64,000 nucleotides of DNA, from the NCBI GenBank assembly GCA_047974625.1, contig JBKECK010000044.1, positions 1 to 64,000 on the forward strand. The letters are read 5' to 3'. The stretch comes from CADEDH01 sp047974625. Its GTDB lineage: Bacteria; Actinomycetota; Acidimicrobiia; Acidimicrobiales; SZUA-35. This document shows, one piece after another, positions 15,667 through 25,104 of this stretch. Position 1 is the first letter of the stretch, and each line of letters starts with the position of its first letter. The notes beneath the pieces are model-generated. The model was not told where the DNA came from, ran no database searches, and worked only from the letters and a program-made list of their open reading frames with translations. The translations under genes and the position numbers were made by a program.

Positions 15667-18600
15667 TCAGGGGTCGCGGTCGAACCCGTCGCCGGTCAGA
15701 AGGGCGCGGACCTCGGCCACCGCAGCGGCGAGATCGGCCAGGGGGCGTTCGAGGGGGCCGTCGGGGGTGACGAACACGAACCGGCAGTCGGTCACCGGGC
15801 GTCCCGTGACCTCGGCCAGGGCCAGGGCGTAGCTGGCGGCCTGGATCCGGTAGGTGGCCACCTTGGCGTCGACCTCGGCCGGCCCGGTCACGGGGTCGGT
15901 CTTGTAGTCGACCACGACCAGGCCGTCGGGGCCGTCGACGCACAGGTCGATGAAACCCTCGACGAGGGCCTCGCCGACGGGGGCGGCCACGTACAGCTCC
16001 CGCCAGTGGTCGTGGCGGCGGGCCAGGTCGACGGCGGGGGCGTCCAGGGCGGACCGGGCCAGGCGGGCCACCAGATCGGCCCGGTCGGCTACGTCTTGGC
16101 GGTCGGCCTCGACGGCGGCGAGTGCCTCGAGCCCGTCCGGTCGGTCGAAGTCGATCTCTTGGAGCACGGCGTGGACGGCCGTTCCGATGGCGGTACCGGC
16201 CCCTCCGCGCGACTCGGCCACGGCGACGGTCGGTCGGGGGCGGGGGGACGACCCCGCGTGGGGCGCCAACCGGGCGGCCAGGGCGGTGGCGGAGGTGACC
16301 GCGGTCCGTGCGGTCCGCTCGGCGGCGGCCGCCATCTCGTCCCGCCAGCGTCGACGGGCGGCCGGGAGCTCGTCGCCGGGGAGTTTCAGCTGTCCGGTCG
16401 GGCCCGGGGCGAGCCGGGCCTCCGGATCGGGCCCGAATCCGACCCACAGGTCGGCCCGGTCCTCCATGGCCCGCCACAGTCGGGCGCCACTGCTCCTTGC
16501 CACCCCGGTGGCCTTGTGGTGGAAGCTGACCACGAGGAGGTCGCGGGCCCGGGTGGCGGCCACGTACTGGAGCCGGATCCGCTCGGCCAGGTCGAGGACG
16601 TCCTCCACCGCGGCATGGACATCGTAGTTGGCGGTGGCGGCGCCCTTCCGGATCTTGACCTCGGCCGGCCCGTCGTCGGGGAACAGGACCTGGGGACCGG
16701 CCCGGACGCCACCGTCCTCGGTGGGGGCGCCGGCCACGATCACCATGGGGAACTCGAGGCCCTTGGAGCCGTGCACGGTCAGCACCCGGACGGCGTCGTC
16801 GTCCGGTTCCGGTGGGATCGGCTCGACGATCCGGGCCAGCTCGCTGGACTGGATCTCCACCCAGGCCACGAACTGGTGGAGGTCACCCGCCGTGGTCTGC
16901 TCGAACTGGCGGGCCTGATCGGCCAGGAACCGGTAGCGGCGCCACCGGTCGCGGGGGCGGGGGTCGGCCAGGGCCAGCTCACGGAGGCGCCGCTCGCCCA
17001 CGATCCCGTCCACCAGGGCGGACGGGGTGATCCACCATCGCTCCCGGTGCCACCGGTGCAGCACGCCCATGGCGTCGGCGACGGCCGGGGCCGACGCCAG
17101 GAGGTCGGCGGGGGCCCGGTCCGCGGCGCGGTAGTCCCAGCCGCCGCCGGCCTGCCGCCAGGCCACCAGCTCGTCGTCGCCCACGTTGAACAGGGCCGAC
17201 CGGAGGGCGGCCACCACGTCGATGGCCGACAGCGGGTCGGCCACCGCCCGGACACCGGCCATGACGTCGCGGATCTCCTGGGTGGCGTAGACCAGGGAGC
17301 TGGTCTCGGGGCGGAACGGCACGGAGGCGGCGGTGAACGCGCTCTCCAACGAGGGAAGCGAGAGTCGGGACGGGATCAGGACGGCGATGTCGGACAGGCG
17401 GACCGGCCGCCAGCCCGATCCGTCCCCCACCCGCCATCCCTCCTCGACGGCCCGGCACACCACCGCCGCCACGTCGGCAGCCTCGGCCATCCGGGCCGCG
17501 GCCACGTTGACCCCGTCGTGGGGCCCTCCGATGGCCACCACCGGCGGGTCGGTCCGGTCCGGATCGGGGGCACGGTGGGCGTCGAGGGGCCGGTACGGGG
17601 GTTGGAGGTCGCCGTCCCCGGACCCGATGAGGGTGCCGAAGGCGGCGTTGACGAACTCAACGATGCCGGGCACCGACCGGAAGTTGGTGCTCAGCCGGGC
17701 CGGCGACGGGTCGAGGGCCCTTTCGGTGGCCCGGTACACGGTGATGTCGGCCCCGCGGAACCGGTAGATCGACTGTTTGGGGTCGCCCACCACAGTCAAG
17801 CGCCCGGCCGGCACCACGGCGGCCAGGTCGGTCCAGGCGGCCCCGGCCACGTCACGCCCGGGTTCGTCGGCGACGGCCAGTAGGACGGCCAGTTCAATCT
17901 GGATCGGGTCGGTGTCCTGGAACTCGTCGAGCAGGATCCGCCGGTACCGCTGGGCCAGCCGGCGGCGGACCCCGGGGTGGTCGCGGAGCAGGTCACGGGC
18001 CAGCACCAGCAGGTCGTGGAAGGCGAGCTCGCCGGCCGCCCGCCGGGCGGCCACCCGCTCACCCACGAACCCGGCCACGAGGCTCAGGAACTGCTGCAGG
18101 ACCTCGCGGGTCGCGGCCTCACGCACCGCCTCGCACCGCTCGCCGACCTCGGTCACCCGGGCCCGGGCGTCGGCCACCGGGATCCCCGTCCACGACGTCT
18201 TCCGACCCGTGTTGGCCACCCGGAAGCTCGCCAGCTCCCCGAGGGCCTCCAGCTGGGTGAGGGGATCGAGGCCCATGAGGGAGCGGCCCCGCCCGGCCAG
18301 GTCGGCGATCCGGGCGGCCAGCTTGTCGGCCGGGCTGGCGCACGACTCGAGCAGGGCGTCCAGTCCGGCCAGGTCGGCCACCGCCGGCCCGGTGCCGAGC
18401 GAGCCCAGTGGGGCGGTCCCGGTGGGGATCCGGTCGAGCAGGTCCCACCGATCGTCGAGCCGGCGGGCAACGTCGGCCATGCGGGACAGGTCGACCCGGA
18501 GGACGGCGGCACGGTGGGCCAGTTCGAGGTGGTCGAGGTCGTCCCCGAACCGGGCGGAGAAGTCGCGCCAGTGCTCGTCGAAGGCCAGGATCGAGGTCAT

Positions 18601-19005
18601 CTCGTCGGCCACCACGAATCCCGGGGGTAGGCCGACCTCAACCGGGTGGTCGGCAAGGAGCCGGTAGGCGAAACCGTGGACCGTGGTGAAGGCGGCGTGG
18701 TCCACCCGGGCGGCCTCGTCCAGCAGCCGTCGGCCCCCGGGCCCGGGGCTCCGGTGGCCACGGTCGGTCAGCTCGGCCCGGACCCGCTGCCGCAGCTCGG
18801 TGGCGGCCGCCTCGGTGAAGGTGACGGCGGCGATCTGCTCCACCCCGATGCCGGCGTCGACCAGGTTGGTGATGCGGCCGACCAGCGAGGCGGTCTTGCC
18901 GCTGCCCGCCCCGGCCTCCACGAACACCGACTCGTCGAGGGAGGCCACCACCCGGTGGCGGGCGGCGGTGTCGGCCAGGTGGTCGTCGCCGGTGGGTTCG
19001 GTCAC
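15667..19005 (-). CDS. AddA-like UvrD helicase/nuclease subunit
   Basis: 1112 residues. Walker A is VEAGAGSGKTASLVGRI (about 24-40), followed by IAAVTFTEAAATELRQRV (motif Ia). The central region has LLDEFQDTDPIQIELAVLLA (Walker B), VVGDPKQSIYRFRGAD (motif III) and LSTNFRSVPGIVEFVN. Later motifs are LTVHGSKGLEFPMVIVAG and QYVAATRARDLLVVS. A C-terminal PD-(D/E)XK nuclease has EGFIDLCVDGPDGLVV and DYKTDP. It should resect DNA double-strand ends with the product of the gene upstream. I chose the GTG at 19005, which overlaps the upstream stop as GTGA; a 244-codon upstream extension of the frame is antisense-like coding noise. Mycobacterial AdnB is a related alternative. Confidence 0.9.
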   Translation of the reverse strand: MTEPTGDDHLADTAARHRVVASLDESVFVEAGAGSGKTASLVGRITNLVDAGIGVEQIAAVTFTEAAATELRQRVRAELTDRGHRSPGPGGRRLLDEAARVDHAAFTTVHGFAYRLLADHPVEVGLPPGFVVADEMTSILAFDEHWRDFSARFGDDLDHLELAHRAAVLRVDLSRMADVARRLDDRWDLLDRIPTGTAPLGSLGTGPAVADLAGLDALLESCASPADKLAARIADLAGRGRSLMGLDPLTQLEALGELASFRVANTGRKTSWTGIPVADARARVTEVGERCEAVREAATREVLQQFLSLVAGFVGERVAARRAAGELAFHDLLVLARDLLRDHPGVRRRLAQRYRRILLDEFQDTDPIQIELAVLLAVADEPGRDVAGAAWTDLAAVVPAGRLTVVGDPKQSIYRFRGADITVYRATERALDPSPARLSTNFRSVPGIVEFVNAAFGTLIGSGDGDLQPPYRPLDAHRAPDPDRTDPPVVAIGGPHDGVNVAAARMAEAADVAAVVCRAVEEGWRVGDGSGWRPVRLSDIAVLIPSRLSLPSLESAFTAASVPFRPETSSLVYATQEIRDVMAGVRAVADPLSAIDVVAALRSALFNVGDDELVAWRQAGGGWDYRAADRAPADLLASAPAVADAMGVLHRWHRERWWITPSALVDGIVGERRLRELALADPRPRDRWRRYRFLADQARQFEQTTAGDLHQFVAWVEIQSSELARIVEPIPPEPDDDAVRVLTVHGSKGLEFPMVIVAGAPTEDGGVRAGPQVLFPDDGPAEVKIRKGAATANYDVHAAVEDVLDLAERIRLQYVAATRARDLLVVSFHHKATGVARSSGARLWRAMEDRADLWVGFGPDPEARLAPGPTGQLKLPGDELPAARRRWRDEMAAAAERTARTAVTSATALAARLAPHAGSSPRPRPTVAVAESRGGAGTAIGTAVHAVLQEIDFDRPDGLEALAAVEADRQDVADRADLVARLARSALDAPAVDLARRHDHWRELYVAAPVGEALVEGFIDLCVDGPDGLVVVDYKTDPVTGPAEVDAKVATYRIQAASYALALAEVTGRPVTDCRFVFVTPDGPLERPLADLAAAVAEVRALLTGDGFDRDP

Positions 19006-22000
19006 CGATCGGTTCCCGTCAACAGGGGCCGGATGGGGCCCAGTTCGGCCGACGGTGCCACCCGGTCCCACTCGGTCCCCCGGTCGGCCGGGCAGATCCG
19101 GTCGAAGTCGCACCAGCGGCAGTGGTCGTAGCTCAGGCGGGGCCAGCCAATCGCGTCGCCGGGCACGCCGGGGAACAGGCCGGTGGTGATCCCGTCGAGG
19201 ACCGAACCCACCACCGAGTCCAGTTCCGGGTCGAGCCCGTCGAGCTCGACGGGCCGGATCTGGTCCGTCGCGGTGAGCCAATACACGGCGGTCCGGGGTC
19301 CGGTGCGGTGGAGCCGGTCGGCCACCACCCGGGCGTAGAGGGGAAGCTGCAACCGGCGGCCGCCCCGGAGGGGATCGGCGTCGAGTCCGGAGAACTCGGT
19401 TCCCGAACCGCCCTTGTAGTCGATCACGAGGACCCCGCCGTCCTCGGTGGTGTCCACCCGGTCGACCCGGCCCCGCATGCGCACGGTGCGCCCGTCCGGC
19501 AGTTCGATGAGTCCGGGATCGTCCTCGAAGCCGAAGCCCAGTTCCACCGCAGCCGGGGTGGCCCGCCGGGACCGCCGCAGCTCCTCGTCGCGGTGGAGGA
19601 ACCGTTCGAGCTCGACGGCTAGGCGCCGTTCGAGCACGGCGGTGTTGACCCGGCCGCCGGTAAGGCCGGCGAGGCGGAACAGCTCCAACTGCTCGTCGAG
19701 CACCCCGCCCAGACGCCGGCGCTGGTCGCCACCCCACGGTTCGTCGGGACCGGGCGCGGCGTCGGCCCCGATCTGCTCGCCCAGGAACTGCTCGAGCACT
19801 GAGTGCATCAACGAACCGCGGTCACGGGCCGTGATCTGGTGGATCCGCTCGGGCCGCTCGTCGTCGCGCAGCCGCAGGACCCGGCCGAACAGGTACCGGC
19901 GGGGGCAGGTGGCGTAGTCCTCGAGGGCGGTGGCCGACAGCAGCCGGTCGGTGAGGTCTACGCCGCCCGGGACCCGACCCACGTGGCGGTTGAACCGGTT
20001 GGACGCCCGCCGGTCCCCCGCCCCGGCCACGGCGGCGGCCAGGACCGGGTCGGTGGCGGCTAGCGGGTGGGAGGCCAACGGCTGCCCGAGCCCGGTGTGA
20101 GCCACCAGGTGCCGCAGCTCCAGGTCGGCCAGCGTGGCCGGGCGGCCGTACTCCCCCACCAGCTGGTGGTGAGAGGCCAGGACCGTGACGGCGGAGGGCT
20201 CCACCAGGGCGGCCACCGAGCGGGGCAGGGAGCGACGGTGACTGGTCCGCAGGTCGCCCCGGGCCAGGGTGACCAGCGGGGGCGAGGCCGATCCGGCCAG
20301 GGCGGCGGCCACGGCCCTGAGGTCGACCGCCTCGGTGACCGGCTCCACCGGGAGCAGGCCGCCGGACCGCTCACGGACGGGGCCGGGCAGAAGGGGGTCC
20401 TCCCGACGGGCCCGGGGGTAGATTCCCTCGGCCAGACCGACCACGACCACATGGTCGTGGTCGAGCCCGGCCGCCTCGGCGATCGGGGCCACCAGGATCC
20501 CGGTACCCAACAGGTTCCCGGGCATTACGATCCGTTCGAGTTCGCCGATGATCACGTCGATCACCGTGGGCAGGTCGGGGGCGGGCAGGAGGCGGTCGAG
20601 CGGGGCCAGGTCGGCCAGGACCTCGTCCACCCGACTCCGAGCCTCGACCTCGGCGTCGGGCCAGGCGGGAACCGCCGGTCCACCGGGGTCGTTCCCGACG
20701 GGGCCGGCCTGGTCGACCGGGGCCAGGACGTCGGCCAGCACCCCGCCGGCCCAGTGGCCCCAGTCGCGCCACGGGGAACCGGGGGCCGGGGGCCGGAGCC
20801 GGATCCGCAGCCAGGTGATGAAGGCCGACAGGGCCTCGATCTCGGGCCGTTCGTCCGGGGTTACGTGGCGGCACAAGGCCGCCAGCCGGGGCTCCCACTG
20901 ATCCGCGGTGACCACCCCGGCGTGCCGGGACAGGCGGTCCCAGCGGTAGGCGGGAACCAGCCCGCCGTCGTGGACCACCGGCCCGGCGGCCAGGAGGTCG
21001 ACCACGGCCGACCGGTCCAACCCGCTGCGGACCAGGCCGAGCAACTGGCGCAGGAACCGGCCGGCGGCCGACGCGGCGAGGGGCCGGTGCCCGGGGCCCG
21101 ACCAGGGCAGTCCGGCCTCGTCGAGCCGGTCGATGATCCGGGCCGCCATACCCTCGAGGCCGGTGTGGCAGACCGCCAACCGGTGCCAGGGCACCCCGGC
21201 CGCGGCGTGGTCGCTCAGGACGGCCACGGCCGCGCCGACCTCGTCACCGGGGTCGGCCACCTCGACCAGCCGGGCCGGTCGCCGGTCCGGAGGGGGGCCG
21301 GCCGGCACCCTGATCCCCCAGCGGGCCAGCCGGGCCGTGTGGGCCTCGTCGATGCCGGCTACCCCGGTGATCCCGACCACGACCGTGGTGTCGTCCCGGG
21401 CGGCCAGGGCGGCCAGGACCCGGCCGGTGGCGGGCGTGGACACCTCAGGCAACAGCACCACGATGGGGCCCCACGTCCCGGCCGGGGTGCCGGCCAGGGC
21501 GTCGAGGGCCGCGGCCACCACCGCGTTCTCCCCCACGGTCACCGCTCCGGCGGCGGGCGGGGGGCCGGCGGCGGGCGGGACCGATCCGCGCTCGAGCACG
21601 GCGGAGGCGATAGCCAGGGCCTCGGCGACCAGGGGCGGGCCGGCGGCGGCCATGGCGTCCAGGGTGGCCGGGGGGAGGCCGGCCACCTCCCGCGCCACCC
21701 GGCCGATCCGCTCGACGGTGGCCCGATGGCCGGCCACCGGGCCGAACCGGCCCGGGCGGCGGGCCAACTCGGCCCGGATCGCCCCCGCCGTCTCGACCGG
21801 CCGGGACCGCCGGCGGCCGGTATGGGCCAGCACCGGGGCGGCCAACCGATCGACCAGGCGATCGGTGGTGGTGACGTCGATTCCGGCCACCCCGCCCGGG
21901 CGCCGGCCGAGGGCCCGACGGGTGGCGATCGCCGCCGCGCTGGACGGGCACACCACCAGGGCGGGGGCCAGGGGCCCGTCCCGACCGACGGCCAGGACGC

Positions 22001-22052
22001 GGGCCAAAGTCTCGGTGGCGGCCGAGCCGAAGCCGGCGGTGATGACGTTCAC
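19002..22052 (-). CDS. AddB/AdnA-like nuclease subunit with Fe-S cysteines
   Basis: 1016 residues. The N-terminal motor region has a degenerate P-loop position (TAGFGSAATETLARVL) followed by ALVVCPSSAAAIATRRAL, suggesting an inactive helicase fold as in AddB. The middle includes VVVGLAEGIYPRARREDPLL. The C-terminal nuclease begins YATCPRRYLFGRVLRL and DRGSLMHSVLEQFL, has RMRGRVDRVDTTEDGGVLVI followed by DYKGG, and ends YDHCRWCDFDRICPAD. The four Cys form the C...C-x2-C-x5-C iron staple. It pairs with the AddA-like subunit through a 4-nt GTGA overlap. AdnA is the alternative name, but AdnA has an intact P-loop as far as I recall. Confidence 0.87.
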   Translation of the reverse strand: MNVITAGFGSAATETLARVLAVGRDGPLAPALVVCPSSAAAIATRRALGRRPGGVAGIDVTTTDRLVDRLAAPVLAHTGRRRSRPVETAGAIRAELARRPGRFGPVAGHRATVERIGRVAREVAGLPPATLDAMAAAGPPLVAEALAIASAVLERGSVPPAAGPPPAAGAVTVGENAVVAAALDALAGTPAGTWGPIVVLLPEVSTPATGRVLAALAARDDTTVVVGITGVAGIDEAHTARLARWGIRVPAGPPPDRRPARLVEVADPGDEVGAAVAVLSDHAAAGVPWHRLAVCHTGLEGMAARIIDRLDEAGLPWSGPGHRPLAASAAGRFLRQLLGLVRSGLDRSAVVDLLAAGPVVHDGGLVPAYRWDRLSRHAGVVTADQWEPRLAALCRHVTPDERPEIEALSAFITWLRIRLRPPAPGSPWRDWGHWAGGVLADVLAPVDQAGPVGNDPGGPAVPAWPDAEVEARSRVDEVLADLAPLDRLLPAPDLPTVIDVIIGELERIVMPGNLLGTGILVAPIAEAAGLDHDHVVVVGLAEGIYPRARREDPLLPGPVRERSGGLLPVEPVTEAVDLRAVAAALAGSASPPLVTLARGDLRTSHRRSLPRSVAALVEPSAVTVLASHHQLVGEYGRPATLADLELRHLVAHTGLGQPLASHPLAATDPVLAAAVAGAGDRRASNRFNRHVGRVPGGVDLTDRLLSATALEDYATCPRRYLFGRVLRLRDDERPERIHQITARDRGSLMHSVLEQFLGEQIGADAAPGPDEPWGGDQRRRLGGVLDEQLELFRLAGLTGGRVNTAVLERRLAVELERFLHRDEELRRSRRATPAAVELGFGFEDDPGLIELPDGRTVRMRGRVDRVDTTEDGGVLVIDYKGGSGTEFSGLDADPLRGGRRLQLPLYARVVADRLHRTGPRTAVYWLTATDQIRPVELDGLDPELDSVVGSVLDGITTGLFPGVPGDAIGWPRLSYDHCRWCDFDRICPADRGTEWDRVAPSAELGPIRPLLTGTDR

Positions 22053-22120
22053 GCCTGATCACGATAGGTCCCCCCGGTCACCGCCCAGGGCGATCCGGCC
22101 GGGGACCGACCCGGACCAGA

Positions 22121-22150
22121 GCCGGATCAGGCCGGATCAGGCCGGATCAG
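22121..22150. repeat. Three 10-nt direct repeats over the M20 gene stop
   Basis: GCCGGATCAG occurs three times in a row (22121, 22131, 22141). The last copy overlaps the end of the M20 peptidase coding region (stop at 22147-22149). The preceding CCGGACCAGA resembles a decayed fourth copy. Confidence 0.85.
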
Positions 22151-23499
22151 TGGTGGACCCAGAGACGGTCGAGCACGTCGAGCCACAGGCCGACGGTGAG
22201 ATCGAGGGATTCGATGTCGATCCGTTCGTCGTGACCGTGGAAGCGGCGGAAGAACTCGGTGGCGTCCACCCGGTGGCTGAGCAGGCCCGCCCCATAGGCC
22301 ACGGCCCCCCGATTGCGGAAGAAGCGGGCGTCGGTGCCCCCGGTGACCAGGCTGGGGATCACCCGGGCCTGGGGGTAGGCGACCTGCATGGCGTCGCTCA
22401 GGGCCAGCCACAGGGGGTTGTCGGTGGGCGATGCGGTGGATTCGTCGCTCTGGAGGACCTCCACGTCGACCGCGTCCCGCAGGTCCCCCAGGGCGGCCCG
22501 CAGGTGGACCTCCACGTCGTCGGCGGTTTCGCCCGGCAGGGTCCGGATGTCCACCTCGATGCCCACCTGATCGGGGATCACGTTGGTCTTGACCCCGCCG
22601 TGGATCACGTTGGGGCTGAAGGTGGTGTGGCTGCAGGAGTGGGCGTTGGCGGCCAGTTGGGGGGGCAGCTCGGCTAGGGCGTCGTCGAGCCTCCCGGGGT
22701 CGAGCAGCTTGGCGGTGAGATCCTCGGAGAGGCCCATGGCGGTGACCCGGGCCGCCCACAGCTCGTCGAGACGGGGGGCGGGGCGGTAGCGGGCCAGGCG
22801 CCGGACCACCTCGGACGCCTTGACCAGGGCGTTGTCGGTCCCGTAGGGCATCGAGCCGTGGCCGGGTTCGCCCCGGACGGTAAGCCGGCGCCACCCGAGC
22901 CCCTTCTCCGCCGTGGTCACAAGGACACTCGTGCCCCGGGGCGAGCGGAGCGGGATCCCGCCGAACTCGGTCAGCACATAGTCGCAGCGGAGGGCGTCCC
23001 ACTCGTCGGCCACCAGGGGCCCGGCCCCGTAGCGGCCCCCGGCCTCCTCGTCCGCTACGGCGAAGAACACCACGTCGCCGGGCAGGCGCCGACCACTGGT
23101 GACGAGGTGGCGGAACACCACCGCCATCGAGGAGGTGAGGTTGAGCATGTCCACCGCCCCCCGGCCCCAGATCTCGTCACCGATCAGCTCCCCTCCGAAC
23201 GGGTCGTGGGTCCAGCCGTCCGGGGAGACGGGGACGACGTCGGTGTGGCCCATCAGGCACAGGGCCGGGGCCTCGGGATCGGTTCCCGCCCAGCGGGCGA
23301 TGATGGACGAGCGACCGGGCAGGACCTCGTACCGCTGGATGTCGAGCGCCGGATGCTCGATGAGGCCCTGGAGCAGGGACGCGTTGCGGTCCTCGTGGCC
23401 GGATTCGGGTGTGCCGTCGTTGACGCACCGGTTGCGGATCAGAGCCTGCAGCAGCTCGACGGTCTCGTTGGTGAGTCGATCACGGACATCCGGTGCCAT
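22147..23499 (-). CDS. M20-family metallopeptidase
   Basis: 450 residues. Zn-ligand motifs in order: CLMGHTDVVPVSPDGW (His, Asp), WGRGAVDMLNL (Asp), FAVADEEAGGRYGAG (Glu pair), YVLTEFGGIP and the final FRRFHGHDERIDIESL (His). These place it with the M20 dipeptidases and acylases (ArgE/DapE/CPG2). The dimerisation domain lies between (KGLGWRRLTVRGEPGHGSMP). It acts in the cytosol; the substrate cannot be read from sequence. I chose the ATG at 23499, after GAGGATGGCGGG; the upstream in-frame extension is not protein-like. It is divergent from the lipoprotein gene. Confidence 0.9.
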   Translation of the reverse strand: MAPDVRDRLTNETVELLQALIRNRCVNDGTPESGHEDRNASLLQGLIEHPALDIQRYEVLPGRSSIIARWAGTDPEAPALCLMGHTDVVPVSPDGWTHDPFGGELIGDEIWGRGAVDMLNLTSSMAVVFRHLVTSGRRLPGDVVFFAVADEEAGGRYGAGPLVADEWDALRCDYVLTEFGGIPLRSPRGTSVLVTTAEKGLGWRRLTVRGEPGHGSMPYGTDNALVKASEVVRRLARYRPAPRLDELWAARVTAMGLSEDLTAKLLDPGRLDDALAELPPQLAANAHSCSHTTFSPNVIHGGVKTNVIPDQVGIEVDIRTLPGETADDVEVHLRAALGDLRDAVDVEVLQSDESTASPTDNPLWLALSDAMQVAYPQARVIPSLVTGGTDARFFRNRGAVAYGAGLLSHRVDATEFFRRFHGHDERIDIESLDLTVGLWLDVLDRLWVHH

Positions 23500-23682
23500 C
23501 CCGCCATCCTCGCACCCTCCCCCCGGTTCCACACGACTCCCGGCCGCCACATCATTCCCGAGTCCGGCACGATGGGGTCGGGTCCGGCGGGCAAACCTGC
23601 CGGGTCGACCGGATGCACCGGCGAGGTCGGTAGCGTGTTGCGCTGGGGCAGATCGGCTGGCTGGGAGTGAACCCGACGCGGG

Positions 23683-24873
23683 ATGACGACGACAACAGGC
23701 CCGAAATCGACTGACCGCGGCCACCGCGCCGCCGTCTCCCCTGGATCCCCCACCGCTCCAGGGCCGACCCCCCGCACCCGATCCCGGGCCCGGCGCGGCT
23801 TCGCCGCGGCCTCGGTGGCGGTGACGTTCCTGTTCGCCGCCGGGTGTGGAACGGCCGCCACCGCGGCGGCCCCCACCGCGGACGAGGGTGATGCCCTCGG
23901 TACCGACACCGGCGGTGGCCTACCCACCCTGAAGAGCGCGCCGCTCAGCTCCGAGGAGCTGTCCGAGCTCGGCCTGACCACGGCGAGCGACACCGACGAC
24001 GAAGCGTCGCCGGTGCTGCCGGTGGGGGCGCCGTTGGGCGACGGCGCCCCCGCCGACGAGGTCCGGACCGTGCTCGAATCGATGCACGGCCCGATCGACG
24101 ACCTGAGCGGTCAGATGAACCGCCTGGTGCCCTTCCCGTCGGTGACCACCCCGGTGGGCACCTACCTCACCGGGGTCCGGGTGGACGCCCGCCTGACCGA
24201 GGACGAGCAGGCGGTGGACGTCGTCGCCGAGGCCACGTTCGCGGCTGACGGACGGCCGGAGGACATCATCGACGGGTTCGCCGCCGACTTCGACGGCAAC
24301 GGCTGGGACCAGACGACCCGCCACGGCCGCTCGACCGACACCTGGGGCGTCAGCCACGTGCTCGGCTATCGGGTGCCCGGATCCGGCTACCCGCTGGAAA
24401 ACATGGTGGTGGCTGTAACCGACCAGCGGCCCGGGCCGGACGGGCAGGCCCGCTCCGACGTGGTGGTCCGCTGGGTCGATCAGCATCCGCTGGCCGGTGA
24501 CACCACCCTGGGCCGCCTCAGCGCCTGGGCCGGCACCGTACCCCTACCTCCCGGGGGGAGCATCACCGGGGCCGGGTTCCAGAGCAGTTCGGTGGGCCGC
24601 CACAGTGTGCACCTGATGATGAGCCGACGCTACGACGCGGCGACGCCGGGCGGGGTTGCCGATGGGGTTCGGGCCACCGCCGCCGGCAACGGCGTGAGCG
24701 TGGTGGACACGCCCCGCTTCGGCGACAAGCTCGACGACTGGGTCTACCTCTCCGTTCCTCCCCTGGCCGAGACCTGGGTCTCCCCCCACGCCCTGGCGGG
24801 TGACCGGACCGTGGCCGTGGTCGACGCCCGGATGCCCTTCGCTCCAGCCGGGATCGCCTCCGGCGGGAACTGA
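23683..24873 (+). CDS. Secreted lipoprotein of unknown function
   Basis: 396 residues. A 37-residue basic, Pro-rich N-terminus leads into a lipoprotein signal, FAAASVAVTFLFAAGC, with the lipobox Cys at about 55. The mature protein is acidic and starts with a low-complexity linker (TAATAAAPTADEGDALG). It then holds about 250 residues of ordinary globular composition, including VGTYLTGVRVDARLTEDEQA, WGVSHVLGYRVPGSGYP and HSVHLMMSRRYDAATPGG. I do not recognise a domain. A TAGCGT box lies at 23631-23636, about 46 nt before the ATG. It is convergent with etfA through a strong hairpin. Confidence 0.78.
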   Translation: MTTTTGPKSTDRGHRAAVSPGSPTAPGPTPRTRSRARRGFAAASVAVTFLFAAGCGTAATAAAPTADEGDALGTDTGGGLPTLKSAPLSSEELSELGLTTASDTDDEASPVLPVGAPLGDGAPADEVRTVLESMHGPIDDLSGQMNRLVPFPSVTTPVGTYLTGVRVDARLTEDEQAVDVVAEATFAADGRPEDIIDGFAADFDGNGWDQTTRHGRSTDTWGVSHVLGYRVPGSGYPLENMVVAVTDQRPGPDGQARSDVVVRWVDQHPLAGDTTLGRLSAWAGTVPLPPGGSITGAGFQSSSVGRHSVHLMMSRRYDAATPGGVADGVRATAAGNGVSVVDTPRFGDKLDDWVYLSVPPLAETWVSPHALAGDRTVAVVDARMPFAPAGIASGGN

Positions 24874-24945
24874 CCACCCCGCCCGGCGGCCTCGACGATC
24901 CCCGGGCGGGACGACTACCCCTGCGGCCCGGGCGGTGCCCGGCGT

Positions 24946-25016
24946 GTAGGGGATGTCGCCGCCGTCCCCTGCCTGCACATGTCCCCTAGACGTGTCCCCT
25001 AGACATGTCCCCTATA
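24946..25016. repeat. Cluster of TGTCCCCTAGA-like repeats
   Basis: Three direct copies at 13-15-nt spacing read ATGTCCCCTAGACG, TGTCCCCTAGACA and TGTCCCCTATATA (about 24979-25016). About 30 nt upstream the inverse form TGTAGGGGATGT occurs. The motif TGTC-N5-GACA is a short dyad. The stretch lies in the convergent gap between the lipoprotein gene and etfA, next to the terminator, and contains an unusually AT-rich TATATA. Confidence 0.75.
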
Positions 25017-25021
25017 TACAG

Positions 25022-25057
25022 CACCGCCCGGACCTCTCGAAGGAGATCCGGGCGGTG
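25022..25057. terminator. Strong hairpin between the lipoprotein gene and etfA
   Basis: CACCGCCCGGA (25022-25032) and TCCGGGCGGTG (25047-25057) are perfect 11-bp complements around a 14-nt loop. It sits between two convergent genes, so it probably ends both transcripts. Confidence 0.7.
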
Positions 25058-25104
25058 GGCACCACGATCGGGTGGTCGGTCCGACGGGGACCGGCGGAAA
25101 TTGG

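Noticed and set aside
16006..17883. 625-codon plus-strand open frame
   Set aside because: Antisense to the AddA-like gene with low-complexity Gly/His/Pro composition; a shadow frame.
22121..22150. Attachment site from the GCCGGATCAG repeats
   Set aside because: No integrase, tRNA or mobile gene is near, and the unit is only 10 nt; simple slippage is more likely.
15667..23499. Anti-phage defence island
   Set aside because: The helicase-nuclease pair looks like housekeeping AddAB/AdnAB repair, next to metabolic genes, with no restriction, toxin or other defence genes.
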